64,000 nucleotides of DNA from Costus lasius. Its lineage: Eukaryota > Streptophyta > Magnoliopsida > Zingiberales > Costaceae. This document shows, piece after piece, positions 35,973 to 47,714 of the stretch (the first letter of the stretch is position 1; each line of letters begins with the position of its first letter). The stretch covers positions 97,801,565 to 97,865,564 of the forward strand of contig CM050451.1 of NCBI GenBank assembly GCA_027563935.2, in the 5' to 3' direction. The notes under the pieces were generated by a model that worked only from the letters and a program-made list of their open reading frames with translations, searched no databases and was not told the origin of the DNA. The position numbers and the translations under genes are program-made.

Positions 35973-37420
35973 TGATGTCTCGTATTTATGTAATCTTTTT
36001 GACTAATGTTTCCTCGTGAATCAAGACATATTTTCATGCTTTTACATCTCTTTTCAGCTTAATTCACTTAATATCTTCAGAAGCTTCACTACTTGTCATA
36101 TTTGTTAAATACAGGAAAATTCACTCGTTTCTAGAGCTATACGGATGCACAATCACATACCCGAGTGAATCTGAATTTATGATAAGAAATTTAGCTTCAG
36201 ACGAGAGCTAGAATTCAGCCGCATTCAGCATTTATTGCCAGCTCTCAAGACACAAGCCATCAAGAGAAGACACACGCCAACAAGACACACGCCATCAACA
36301 TTCATGAACAAGCACTAAAGAGGAGACATTCATGAATGAGCATTGATTAAACACATTCATGAATGTTGATTTATTAAGGGATGTTCATGAATGGCGCCAT
36401 ATTAAAGGATGTTCATGAATGGAGGCACCATGAAAAGGCACCATGACGAGGTACCATGAAGAGGTACCTTGAAGTGGCACATTGAAGAGGCGCCTTGAAG
36501 ACTATAAGAGGGATGAGTTCTTTCTTCAGAGGGGGGAGTCGAAGGCAAGAAGAGGATTGCGCCAAGAGCTTAAAGGACTGGTTCCAAGGCAAGAGAACAA
36601 CATTCCAAAGAGAGAAAGGCGACATCAAGGGAGGAGCAGAGGAGTTTGTCTTAGTTCTTTTCTCTTTTCTACTTTGTTCTGTCACCTTTACATCTTAATC
36701 ATAAATCTTGTACTTGTAGTAACCATGTGTGTATTAGCGTAAAACCTCTATCGGGATTCGGGCGTAGCCCATCTTTATGATTTACAAGTATTAATGTTAA
36801 GAATTGCTTTCCGATATATCTATTGAGACCATTTGATCCAGATTTATTTCATTCGTGTTTATCGATTTTCGGCCGGATTGGTTTTCGCGCTTTAGTTAAT
36901 TGTGGTAACAATTGAGAGGTGAATCACAATCAACACATTCTCCTTGATCAAACTTGTGTGCTCTATTGCGAGAGTCGTAGAGACCACTTGGGGAATCTTG
37001 GTGTCTTGATTCACACGATCTACCTCTGCTTAGTCCACCGCGAGAGTAGGAGACTAACTAAGTAGAATGTGGAGTTTTCCACCACGAGAGTAGGAGACTA
37101 ACTCAGTTGTTGAGTCGCGCACCCGAGAGGGGCATGGCTCAAGAGGACACATCCTTGGTTTTCTAGAGATTATCAAAGCAGTACTTCTCATTACGCATAT
37201 AAGTTCAAAGACGTGGTGAAACCCGATATCCCTATTTCTCTCTCTTCGTTCGACCTTCGTTTTATTACGTTCTTTTTAATTAGAATTGCGACACCATCTA
37301 AGACCCTCATTCGTTTAGCTATTGATTGTACGATTAGTCGGTAATTTACACTAGTCCTCGTGGGAACGATATCTTAAGTACTACATCAGTAAGCCGTGCG
37401 CTTGCGGATTTTGTGCAACA
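35973..37420 (+). repeat. solo LTR S2, Athila-like (1,448 bp)
   Basis: It begins TGATGTCTCGTATTTATG and ends GATTTTGTGCAACA, with an exact 5-bp duplication CTAGC (35968-35972 and 37421-37425). It is the same family as S1. Perfect palindromes CATTCATGAATG lie at 36327-36338 and 36354-36365, with weaker copies near 36390 and 36410. A 15-bp repeat array (36421-36498) then leads to a TATA-like CTATAAG at 36502-36508. The conserved box GAGAGGTGAATCACAATCA is at about 36914. Confidence 0.94.
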
Positions 37421-37757
37421 CTAGCCTCGGGAAGAAGATCCAAGCCTTAGGTCACACTTCAACTTGCGCCACCTCTAAGGTACATGCGCCAAGATGAAGT
37501 AGAGGAGAAGAAGTCGCCAAGTCCAAGTCCTTCTTGCGTCAAGAGGAGGAGAAGAAGACTTGTGCTTGCGGCTAGATGATGGAGGAAGAGAAGTTGCGCC
37601 AAGAGCCTCCAAGCTTTCGCCCCTCTCTATTACTTACGCCTCTAAGGATTGTAACATATATGAGGGGGCGGCTAGGTGCTCTTTTATAGGGCAAGAGGCG
37701 GTTTTTGAAAGGCTAGGATCAAGACAAGTGGGCAGCTAGGATGAGAAGGTTTGAGGC

Positions 37758-39822
37758 TGTTGTATCCCAACAAGTAGGTAAACTAAACTTATTCTTAAAG
37801 TCGCAGCCAGAACCTAAGTGTTGGTGCACAGGGACTTGTCACCCCCTGATACGGCTCTAAAAACTAGTTTGGTCACGACACTTGTTGTTATCTCCGCAAG
37901 TGCACGGATGCTCGAAGTAATAATTAAGATATCGAACCCACAGAGGCCTATGTTGTCGAATACCAAATAGTTGATTTCTTACTATCTAGGCTAATCGAAG
38001 TAGTGAGAATAGCAATTGGAAGCTAAAACAGAATTATCAGAGAGAAAAACTGGGGTTAGGGTTTCATTCACTTTAAAATTTATGACTAGATATGAATAAG
38101 GATTTCGTCAGTTCAAATTTATCATGATGAAGATGTAATTTACTTAATAAAAGGATTGTTTCACTTTCGTGCAAACAACCACACAGGGATTTATCTTCGC
38201 TTTCGTGCAAGATTCGTCCCAACGCTGAAGATAAGTAAATCATCAAATAATGAACTCAAGGATCACTTTCGTGCATCCGAATTCTAGGTTGATAATCTCT
38301 AGTGGAGTCTCAAGGATCACTTTCGTGCATCTAAGTCTCTACACTAGTTTTACTCATGGATCTGCAACGTTCCGATCCTTGCTTTCGCACAAGATCTCCA
38401 TGCTTGAGAAATAGACTCGATTTATAAGTTCATGTTATAATCATGACAATTAATCTACTAGAACAGATCAAATTAGATCTAACCTAAGGAAGGGATCCTA
38501 ACATGCAATTCTAGGGTTCCAAGTTCTCAAGCAAATCACCTTTCAGTCTCATTGAGAAAATTCTAAAAACATAATTAGTAACATGGACTTATAGAGAGTC
38601 TAAGTACAATTATCACATGAGCAAAATCATCATGCTAAGATTAAACTCAACGAAATAGTGAAAAAGTAGTTATCTAGTCATTAGAAATTAAGTGAATTAC
38701 TCCCCCATGTCCCAAAAGTAGTTTAAGCTATCATCATGAAGGAATTACAATAAGTCATGGTTTCAGAGGATCAAAAATCAAAGGAAAAGAGAAGTTTAGA
38801 AAATACAGCACGGTTGTGAAGTATTTCACAGTCGTAATTTGCAAAGATCGTCGATGAACAGTGTCGGTGACTCCTTTTTCTTCGATTTCTCTTCCAATTG
38901 ATCTCCTTTCGAACTAAAACTTCTGGCATGTTGTCTCCTCCTTCAGATGAAGCTTTAGTATGAAAATCACGGCTGGAGATCGTTTGGATTGAGTGCAGCG
39001 GCGAAACCCTAGGCGGCGGTGTGAATCCCAATTTCTCTCTCGACAGTTGATGAAAATTGGGGCTTCTAGTGTGTGTCCGTTCCTTTCGTCCCAAAGCTCC
39101 TTTTGCTTCTTACGGTATCCAATTTGGGGTTCTGGATCGCTCGCAATCCTCTCCGCAAGATTCGGGCGTTAAAGTTGACCTAGGTGTCGTGTTCAAAATA
39201 GGAATTACGACAGTGGAATAGTTTACGGCACTGCCGTAAAATCGCTCAAGTCTTCTATTTTGATGTCATCCGGGAATTACGGCACCGTAATCTGGTTTAC
39301 GGTAGTGCCGTAAAATCGGCTGAACTCTCTGTTCGCGAATGTCTGGGAATTACGGCCCGTGTAGTTTCTTACGGTAGTGCCGTAATATTGAGCGAAGTTT
39401 CTGTTCTGAAGCATTCTGAAATACAGTACCGTAATATTGTTTACGGCGGTGCCGTAAAATCTGAAAAACTTTCTGTTCAGAAATTCTTCAAAATACGGCA
39501 GGGCTCGAATTTTACGGTACTGTCTGAAAATACGGTACCGTAAAATGGATTACGGCACTGCCGTAATTGCTGACTTACTCCGTTTTACGTGAAATTTCTT
39601 GGGTGACCTCCTCTTGATGATGGGAATCCTTCTATATATTTGATTTTGCATGAAAATAACTAAAAATAGTGCCTTTTTACCTGAAAATCATCAAAAATAA
39701 AGAAGAGTGTAGATTCCGCAGATATTGATAAAATATGGCATAAAAACAAGCAAAGTCTATGAATATGACATATAAATATTAATAAAATGGCATAGAAATC
39801 ACGATGAATGTCGGTGTCATCA
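37758..39822 (-). repeat. solo LTR related to the G1 LTR (2,065 bp)
   Basis: The right edge (plus) is GTGTCATCA and the left edge TGTTGTATCCC. Flanks GAGGC (37753-37757) and GAGGT (39823-39827) agree at 4 of 5. From 37893 the text parallels the G1 LTR (CGCAAGTGCACGGATGCTCG, ATATCGAACC, ATTACTCCCCCATGTCC). It has about 130 bp more at its U5 end than I can define for G1, so the left edge is less certain than the right. Palindromes fill 39205-39575. Confidence 0.75.
39205..39575. repeat. palindrome array in U3 of the 37758-39822 LTR
   Basis: Perfect 19-bp inverted repeats with one central base lie at 39222-39240 (TTTACGGCACTGCCGTAAA) and 39549-39567 (ATTACGGCACTGCCGTAAT). Near-perfect copies lie near 39299, 39373 and 39439, with compact partners such as TTACGGCACCGTAA between them. 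Spacing is about 70-78 bp. Confidence 0.92.
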
Positions 39823-41020
39823 GAGGTAAGGAAAATCTCTAAGACATTTCCATAATTCTCATTCAACCCTTCCTTTTGTGCCCACACCCTTCCTTGTGTG
39901 CCAAGGCCTTGCCTTGCGCCCCAAGAAATGCCATAGAGGCATTCATACCATAAGGGATAAGGGGGAGGCGCCAATTGCTACCTTATGAAGCAAATTGTGC
40001 CACTTCTCCCCATTATGCCCATAGGCACCTAGGGGAGAAGTCTTCTCCCCATTATACCCTTTTGATCCTTCTTCTCTTCATGACAACTTATTAGTGAGCC
40101 AAACTTAGCAATGGGCCTAGCCTAAAGTCCATTACCCATGTTTAACAAAGCTATTGGATCCAATCCAATTTAACCCAAGGTCAAATGAGGCTAACCATGG
40201 TTAATCCGGCCAATATGCCAAAAATAGAAGTTGGCTCCAATAAGTTTCTTCCATCTCATCAGGCCCATTGGCGCTGATGAAATCTCCAAAATAGATCCGA
40301 GTTATCCAATAACTCGATCATAAGGCTTCCCGATCAATACGAGAACTCGAGTGTCTTGGTGTGTGACCCTGTAGGTCCCTTTGACGTTGGTAGTGCAGAC
40401 CTAAGGTCTCACAAGCAGTGAGTGGCACCTAGCAGTGCATCGCTGCTACCCAAGTCATCGGAATGGATATCGACATCGACATCCCCATCATCGCAATAGG
40501 TGCAGATACATTACAGTCCTTTTGCCAAACTGATATCCAATTGGACAAGTGTGTCATCACTTGTTTTCATCCAATCACATGGCTATGTCTAAATCAGGTG
40601 TTTACTTGGGTATGGCCATACACTTTCAGTCATAGACCATAGAGGAGCTCCATGGATATCATACTTCCTAAAGGAAGGGGCAAATCCTTGATCTGTCAAT
40701 TGGTCTTCTCATATGGGTCGTGACATGCTCAATGACAACCTTTATGACCTCCCAATTACGGCAAGGTGTTGGGTTGCATCAAAGCATGTCTCTAACCATA
40801 TAGAAGAGTCAATGACCTCAAGTCTAAGGATCAATGCATCTCCTATCACTTGTGAGGATAACTCATGACACTAAGTCATAGCCTCATAGTGGGTCGGTCC
40901 AGTATATCCATCACTGATATACCTATATGCCTGCGTTAGCACCGCGTGCCTAACCAGCTCATATACTAGTCTCATGGATACCATAGCTGTCCTATATCCA
41001 CTAAGGTATATTGACTAGGT

Positions 41021-42036
41021 TTGAAAAGAATAGATCTGACGTTGCGATTCATCTCTCAGTCCTTCTCGTAACGTCTAAGACGTAAAATTACTTGATCAGG
41101 GTAATTTACGGAATAAACATAATTCTAATCAAATCAAATCTATAAAAATCATGACAAAGATTTAAGACAATATATTTAATCCATGAATCATCAACGGGCT
41201 ACACCCCAAATCTAGAAAATAGGTTTACACGTTCATATTCAAAGCAAACAGCATGTTCATCGATGAAAATTGCATGGAAACTTAAGAATATTACAGGAAA
41301 TCGCTAGACAAGTAATTAGAAAAGCTTCCTCTCGATGTGGAGACGAAGATGAAGCATCCAATTCTTCCTTTGCGCTGCTTTCCTGATCGAATTCTGCCCT
41401 GGAAGTGATTTTCGCCGTCGTCGCCTCCTCTGTTCATTTTCGTGTGTAGAAGCCCCCAAAATCCTTCATTTTATAGTCTAATCAATATAGAACCCATCTA
41501 GGAAGATTTCTGGAGAGTTTGGTTCAATTCTGGTTCAATTTGAAGTCAAATCGAGTAAGAAACCGAAGGTGCGGACGTTTTTACGGCTCGTAATAAGTTT
41601 ATGGCCACGGCCGTAATTCTTTCTGTGTGTATAGGCTTTATATCACAAAAATATTCACGGACCATAATGGATTTACGACTTCACCTGTGAAAGTTTCTTT
41701 GCATTCCAACACTTAGCTGTTTTTCACCCACTACTCGAACTCGAAATTATAGCCGACCTAGAATTACAGCCAAGGCTGTAATTCTCGCGTTCTTCACTAT
41801 TTCAACTCCAAATTCGACATGTAAGCTCGTGATCTCCTCGGGAATCATGCTTTGGCTTCAAAACTCATGAAATCAATCATTTTTACTATTTTACCTACAT
41901 TTTCAATAAAACTAAGAAAAGTGAAGATTCTGTGCCAAGTGAAGTAAAAACATTAAAAGTTGTACAAAATCATTCAATTAAGCCCAAAATATCATATAAA
42001 ATATAGGCAAAAACATGGTGTAAATGCAACGCATCA
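41021..42036 (-). repeat. 3' LTR of element H, truncated
   Basis: On minus it begins TGATGCGTTGCATTTACACC at 42036, immediately after the tract AAGTCTAGGGTTTT. It is similar to the solo LTR at 28843-30410 but lacks roughly the last 450 bp. The U3 part (41578-41790) contains palindromes, including ACGGCCGT at 41607-41614 and a 24-bp one at 41761-41784 (arms GAATTACAGCC and GGCTGTAATTC with AA between). Confidence 0.78.
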
Positions 42037-43688
42037 AAAACCCTAGACTTAAATTTGCTTGTCCTCAAGCAATACTTTGATATGTATGAAGAATGTAATG
42101 ATAAGGAATAATCTTATTTGTTTTTGCCCCTAATAACATCCTTAGTCCACAAATTAAGCAATCAATCTTTCTAACTCAGGTAATTCAAGAAAAATCATAA
42201 TAGAAATAAATTCCCAAGAGGTTACAATCTAAGAAAGATAAAATTCACAATTCATGTCATAGTATTCATTCTTCACACACTAAATATCAGATACTTTCAA
42301 CTTAATAAATCTATCTTACTGAACACACAAAAATTTATTTCAAGAATCTCAATGATGTTAAAAATAAGACATTTTAAAAGCAATTTGGTCTTTAAACTAT
42401 CATATGCTATTTACCGTTAGCATCATAACATTGTTTAAAGTATACCATAGAGTAGTATAATTTAACTCATAGTCTCAATCTAGGGTCAACGGAGTTGTCC
42501 ACTTAACCTACAGCTTTCTCTTTTTCTCCAATTTTTTTTTTATTTATTAGACTTCAACTCATGTCTTCGGTACCACTACTAAATTTAGCAGTGCCAAGTA
42601 GAGGAGTCTTTTCTCTCTCTTTTTCTTCTTCTTTTTTTTATATTTTTCTAGAGAAAACCGATCAGTGGTATGATACTTAAATCGTTATCGATGCTTGATC
42701 ACAACAGATTTAAAGTATACCAACTCGTGGTATAATATAACTCATAACTTAAGATTTCTCAACTAGAGGAGTTGGAGCAAATCTTAGTTAAATAAATATC
42801 ACCAAATTTCTCTTCATAAAAATTTCTATCAAGCAAAAATAAATAAATTAAACTTCAAGTATAAAGATACTATGCATGTGTCCTATGAACATATAACAAT
42901 TCACATATGCATTTTATCAATACCAGAATTGAATTTACCAACAATTTAAGTCTATATGAAATTTCAAAAAATCCCTATGTCATCAAATTAATCACTCAAA
43001 ATGTTTCATAAGAAAAATTAAGGATAAGACAAGTTTGATTATCCTTAAAAATCATAAACATGCAAAATACATACCTATAAAGCTTTGAAGAAAAAGCAAA
43101 ATATATGAGGACACCCTAGACTTAAATTGTTGCATATACATAGACATTAAAATCAATGAATCATAGATTTTAGAAAAAATGTTGCAAGAGTTCTCTTTTA
43201 TAATGTGGGCGAAAACCTATTCAGTTATATCAAAAGATGAAAACATGATCCCGAAAAATCTAGAAACTGTATCACATTAAAGATAATCATATTTTACAAT
43301 GTAAACAAGTTTCAAACATTAAATACCATCATGTTTCATTTTCAAAATCATATTAACCATACTCACAAAGAAGATATCGTAAGAATCATGGTCCGTGAGT
43401 GACTCACGGCTACACCCATGAAAGTTTCGTTTGGTGCTTGTTTTTCATGTAAAAATTTTCCAAAAATTCCTGCACATAAAATAACTTATTAAAAGATTTT
43501 CTATCAATAAAAATTCATCAATACATGCTGCAAAAAGTCATAAAAATTAAAAGAAAATAAATTTAGTAAAGAAAAATCGAAACTAAAAATGTTGGAATGG
43601 AAAAAGTGCAAAGCCTCTAGGTTCCCTCCCAGGAAGCGCTTATTTAAGGTCATTAGCTTGACCATAACTTCATGTCATGGTGGAGTTA
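42037..43688 (-). other. 3' noncoding region of element H with polypurine tract
   Basis: The minus-strand words TTGAGGACAAGCAAATTTAA and GTCTAGGG next to the LTR are the usual Athila 3' end. Near 43660-43620 the sequence GACCTTAAATAAGCGCTTCC and TGGGAGGGAACC matches the box at 46037-46070 in element I. No coding frame. Confidence 0.75.
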
Positions 43689-43693
43689 GTGAA

Positions 43694-44590
43694 TGATAGC
43701 ATGCAAATATATGATATATTGTGACTTATTTCTGCTATTATTTTGGAGTAAAATGCATGCAAATACTCGATTTCTCCGCCGTTTCGATGAGGATCATCGT
43801 GTTGGACCTTCTTCCATCAAGGATCTACCTCTCCCTCTGGTTTAAATAAATTTGTATGAGAGATTTCATGTATTTCATGATGTATACGATAGCTTAACTC
43901 TCTTTTTGGGGTTTTGGGCGTAGCCCACTGTAAGATGTTGAATATTATGGTTTGATCTATATATTTCTCTTATTTATCTTTATTCTTATTCATGTCTAGG
44001 ATATTTTATTTCATGATTATATACTAGCCATGCATGTTCATGTTTTAGATGTTGTGGGAAGGACTGAGAGGTGAACCACAATCATCGGAATCCCTTAGAC
44101 TGGACTAGTGATTTCGGCAATGAGAGTTGTCGAAATCACTCGAGGAACCCTAATCCTTCACAGAACCCATTGGGTCTGCTTAACCCGGTAAGCCATGAGA
44201 GTAGGAGACTTGGGTTAAGTCGGATACCGGACCGTGTCCTAAGAGGGAGCGTGTCTGTACCTAAGGAAGGATTACCTTGAGAACATAGGTAGAACCTTAA
44301 TTAAAATATCAAACCTTAATATTTCTTCATACTTTAGTGTGGTGAAACCTGAAACCCCGATCTCTCTTATAGACTTCAAACCCCGATTACTTGTTTTCTG
44401 CTCTGCTTGCTTTTAATTTGCTTCAGTTTAATTACTTGGACTAGGACATTAGTCATTTCCCATTTAATCATTAACCTAGCTATTGATTATCTGATCAGTT
44501 AGTACTTGACCCCTAGTCCTCGTGGAATCGATACTTTTTATTACGCGATAGACTGTGCACTTGCGGTAGTAGCCTGTTTATGCCCTATCA
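43694..44590 (+). repeat. 5' LTR of element I, internally deleted (897 bp)
   Basis: Compared with the 3' LTR it lacks about 570 bp between AAATGCATG (43757) and CTCGATTTCTCCGCC (43767). The lost part contains the palindrome region. The end carries TGCACTTGCGGTAG and CTATCA. Confidence 0.93.
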
Positions 44591-44596
44591 AGTTTT

Positions 44597-44614
44597 TGGC
44601 GCCATTGCCGGACT
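44597..44614 (+). other. primer-binding site of element I
   Basis: TGGCGCCATTGCCGGACT lies 6 bases inside the LTR. It is the Athila-type site with changes near its 3' end relative to G1. Confidence 0.85.
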
Positions 44615-44774
44615 AGGTTGCCAATATTAACATGATCAGGAGATTAATAGATTAGGTTTAGTTAGATTTTTTCTTTCCTTTTATTTTTATTTTATATAAT
44701 TTTTGTTTCTTGTGGCTGATTTTTTTCTATCATCTAGAGTTTTTGAATTTTTCTTCAAAGTTTTCACTTGATTA

Positions 44775-46013
44775 ATGTGCATGATGTTTGATTCATCAAG
44801 TATCTATCCTGCATTGTTACCGTATGTTTCTTATGATATCTATGGATGTATAAGTCATTTTTCTGATGAATATCAATTGGGGACTCCATTTTCAATTCAC
44901 CCATGCCCTAGTACTCATGAATATATCAATCCTACATTATTACCATATGTTTCTTATGATGTTTGTGGAGTGTCAAGACATGCTGCTGATGATTGCCCCA
45001 TTTTGAACACTCCATCTGAACAGTTTAATGCTATCGGGACCTTCAAAAATCAGAATGATCCTTATTCGAGCACGTACAATCCAAGATGGAGAAATCACCT
45101 GAATTTCTCCTACAGCTTTTACCAAGGACAAGTCCCTCATGAAAATTTTTCTAATCCAAACTCTTCTTCTACTTTCAGGCCTCCTCCCGGAATGCAACCT
45201 CCATTTGTCAATCAAGGACAGCCAGACCCACCTCATAGGTCGCGTCTAGAGTTGATGCTGGAGAATTTTATGGCAAGTCAAATGAAGCACAACGACTCTA
45301 TAAATGAGCAGATTCGTTAGCTGAATTTGAAGGTGGATTCCATAGCCATACATAGAAAAATATTGGAGACCCAGATTATCTAGCTCACTCAACAAGCCAT
45401 CTTCTTAGACAAACCCGTGGGAGAGTCAGAGGAGCCTCAAGTAAAGAGTAGCGAGTTCAGTGAGGGTGAATTGGGGAGTCATTTGGATGAGCACAAATTA
45501 AACGCTGATATCATAAATGTTGACGAAGGGGAACCAGTGTGCATTTTACCGCCTCCGTCTAAACCACTGATTCATATTCCTCAAAGATTGATGATCAAAA
45601 CTGATAAGCGGTTTAGGTTATGCTATAACTTAGAAATGTTGAACAAAGTGGTTGAGGAAATTCATGTCCCCCAAATCAACAAAGATTCATTGGAAATTTA
45701 CATGATTGATGATGATGAAGAAGAGATGACTGAAATTGATATTCAAGTAAACACTCAACTACATGACTTACATCTAGCTATCAATGCAGAAAAGGTACAA
45801 CCCTTGACACTTGACAATATCAACCATGAGGTATGTGAAAATATAAAATTTGAATTTAAATCTGTCCCAAAACTGCGACTGTTTAACATGACAATGATTA
45901 ACTTGCTAGTGAAACATATGATACTTGTTTTGATGAGAATGTTTTCAGGACGGCGAAAAGGCAGGAGACTACATGCACTTTATTATGCTAGTGACCCACC
46001 AGCAACACCATAA
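44775..46013 (+). pseudogene. gag C-terminal-type protein of element I
   Basis: One frame of about 412 codons is interrupted only by two TAG codons (45318-45320 and 45387-45389), both where CAG (Gln) would keep the sense. It opens with a duplicated block, LLPYVSYDIYG then LLPYVSYDVCG, about 124 bp apart. The second block leads into a CCHC-like knuckle whose first Cys is Tyr (YDVCGVSRHAADDC). Then follow the Athila box YSSTYNPRWRNHLNFSYSF, a Pro-rich stretch, LELMLENFMASQMKH and an acidic tail. The end reads GRRKGRRLHALYYASDPP. The capsid domain, protease and pol are absent. Confidence 0.8.
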
Positions 46014-47351
46014 TCTTCAAGTATGGTCAAGCTAATGACCTTAAAGAAGTGCTTGTTGGGAGGCAACCCGACTCTTATTTAGATTTCTAGTTTCTTATTT
46101 ATTTTTGTCATTAAGTCTATGTAGTTTTTCAAATTTTCTTTCATATCCATTCTTTTTAGGTTGTACCCAATTGATGGAAATTTTTTGAAATTTTTTTAAG
46201 TACTTGCGAGCCATTCACGATAGTACCCGTGAATCCATGCACGGCCGTGAATGCCTCGCAACATTTTCTACACCCAGTATCATTGACGCAAAGCACAGAT
46301 TCATGACCTTCAGGCGAGACTCCATCGGCGCTAAAGATGAGCATCATTGGTTTCACCCATCACTCGGTCAGCTTTCTATTTTTCTAGTAGTTTTCTTTAG
46401 TTATTAGTTGTTTGTTTACTTTTATTAGATTGTCATTTCCCTTTTTGCATGTTTTAGTTTTCTAGTGGTATCAAGATCGTCAGTGTCTTGCCCATACTCT
46501 TCTTTATGCTATTTGCTTTGCCTTTGGCACTGACTTGTTCTATGAGTACTTGATTGATTGGGATGAGAATCTTATCTTTTACTTGTTAATGGTCTATAAT
46601 GGTTGTGGTTTACATATATAGTTCTTTGGTTTAATGCAGTTGAATGAGGTAATTAACTCAATTCATTATTTGTATGATCTTGAATAGTGTATTATTACTT
46701 TACCTGACCCTTGGTATGCATCTCATGTGTAATGATTGATTGTATCTTGCTTCATAACTTTCCTTTACTTGTACACTTTGTTATGGGAATTAGAAATAAT
46801 AATAGTGGTACCGAAGTGTTCTTGTACATTGCACATAGTACTTCCACTTGGCACTATTCACAGCATATCAATAACAAAAGGGATAGTTGTACCTAAGTTC
46901 ATTGTTTATCATACTTGGCACTAACCCCATGAATCAGAAATAATAACAGTGGCACTGAAGCCAAGATGCCCCCACTTCTATGGCTTGGCACTGTTCCAAA
47001 AAAAAAAAAAAGAGATGCACCACATAGGGACTATGTGGTACTGATGATATTTTCCCATGACTTGGTATACAATTATTTACTTTGTGAATACTTGATCAAT
47101 TATGTCATTTATGTGAGATATATTATAAAGGCTTTTGGTAATGTCAATTTCGCATGCTCTAATAGATTGTACTAGTAAGATTTGGTTTAATTTGCTTTCG
47201 ATACTGCATTATAACTTGAGACTTGTTGTGATTAACCTATAACCTGACCAGACCTACTTAAACTATATGAGATTACCCATTTCATCTCATCACCGTATTC
47301 TAGACAATTCAATTGCTTGAGGACAATCAAAACTTTAAGTCCGATGTATTT
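46014..47351 (+). other. 3' noncoding region of element I
   Basis: It starts with the box GACCTTAAAGAAGTGCTTGT then TGGGAGGCAACCC (46037-46070), a motif often seen downstream of coding regions in Athila-type elements. A palindromic patch (CCATGCACGGCCGTGAATG) is at about 46232. The tract before the 3' LTR, TTGAGGACAATCAAAACTTT then AAGTCC, is a weak polypurine tract. Confidence 0.75.
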
Positions 47352-47714
47352 TGATAGCATGCAAATATATGATATATTGTGACTTATTTTTGCTATTATT
47401 TTGGAGTAAAATGCATGTTGTCTCATTTATTTGCCTAAATGCTTTACATTATTCAGAATCTTCACTTTTCCTTTGTTTTATTGAAATATAGGGATTTCGC
47501 CCCAAAATCGATGGAATTTGGAAGATCTGAAGATATGGAACGATTCCTCATGATGAGACGAAGCTACACGTCGAATTTCAGCTCAAATAGACTTTCCTAC
47601 GCTCATCACGGGCAGGCCATGTTCATGATCACAGCCATGATCACCTCGGCAGAACTCTTACAGCATTCTGCGAGACAGTCACGGCCAGGGTGTGTTCATG
47701 TTCACGGCTGTGAA

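Larger units (their letters stand above)
35717..41020 (-). repeat. copia LTR F, split into three pieces by two solo LTRs
   Basis: Pieces are 35717-35972, 37426-37757 and 39828-about 41020, together about 1.78 kb. The plus edge TGTTGGGAAACCCCGGGG is a copia LTR terminus. The order of features matches the copia A LTR: a GCAGCGGAA stretch near the edge, GATGAAG...GAAGTCGCC, TTGGGTATGGCCATACACTTTC, then TGTGGGTC/GTCCAGTATATCC and CACTAAGG. It lacks about the last 180 bp, being replaced by another LTR at about 41020. Sequence similarity to A is only partial, so it belongs to a different copia family. Confidence 0.75.

Noticed and set aside
37430..37757. A separate copia LTR
   Set aside because: It lies between the S2 TSD and the next solo LTR and continues the pattern of LTR F, so it is counted as its middle piece.
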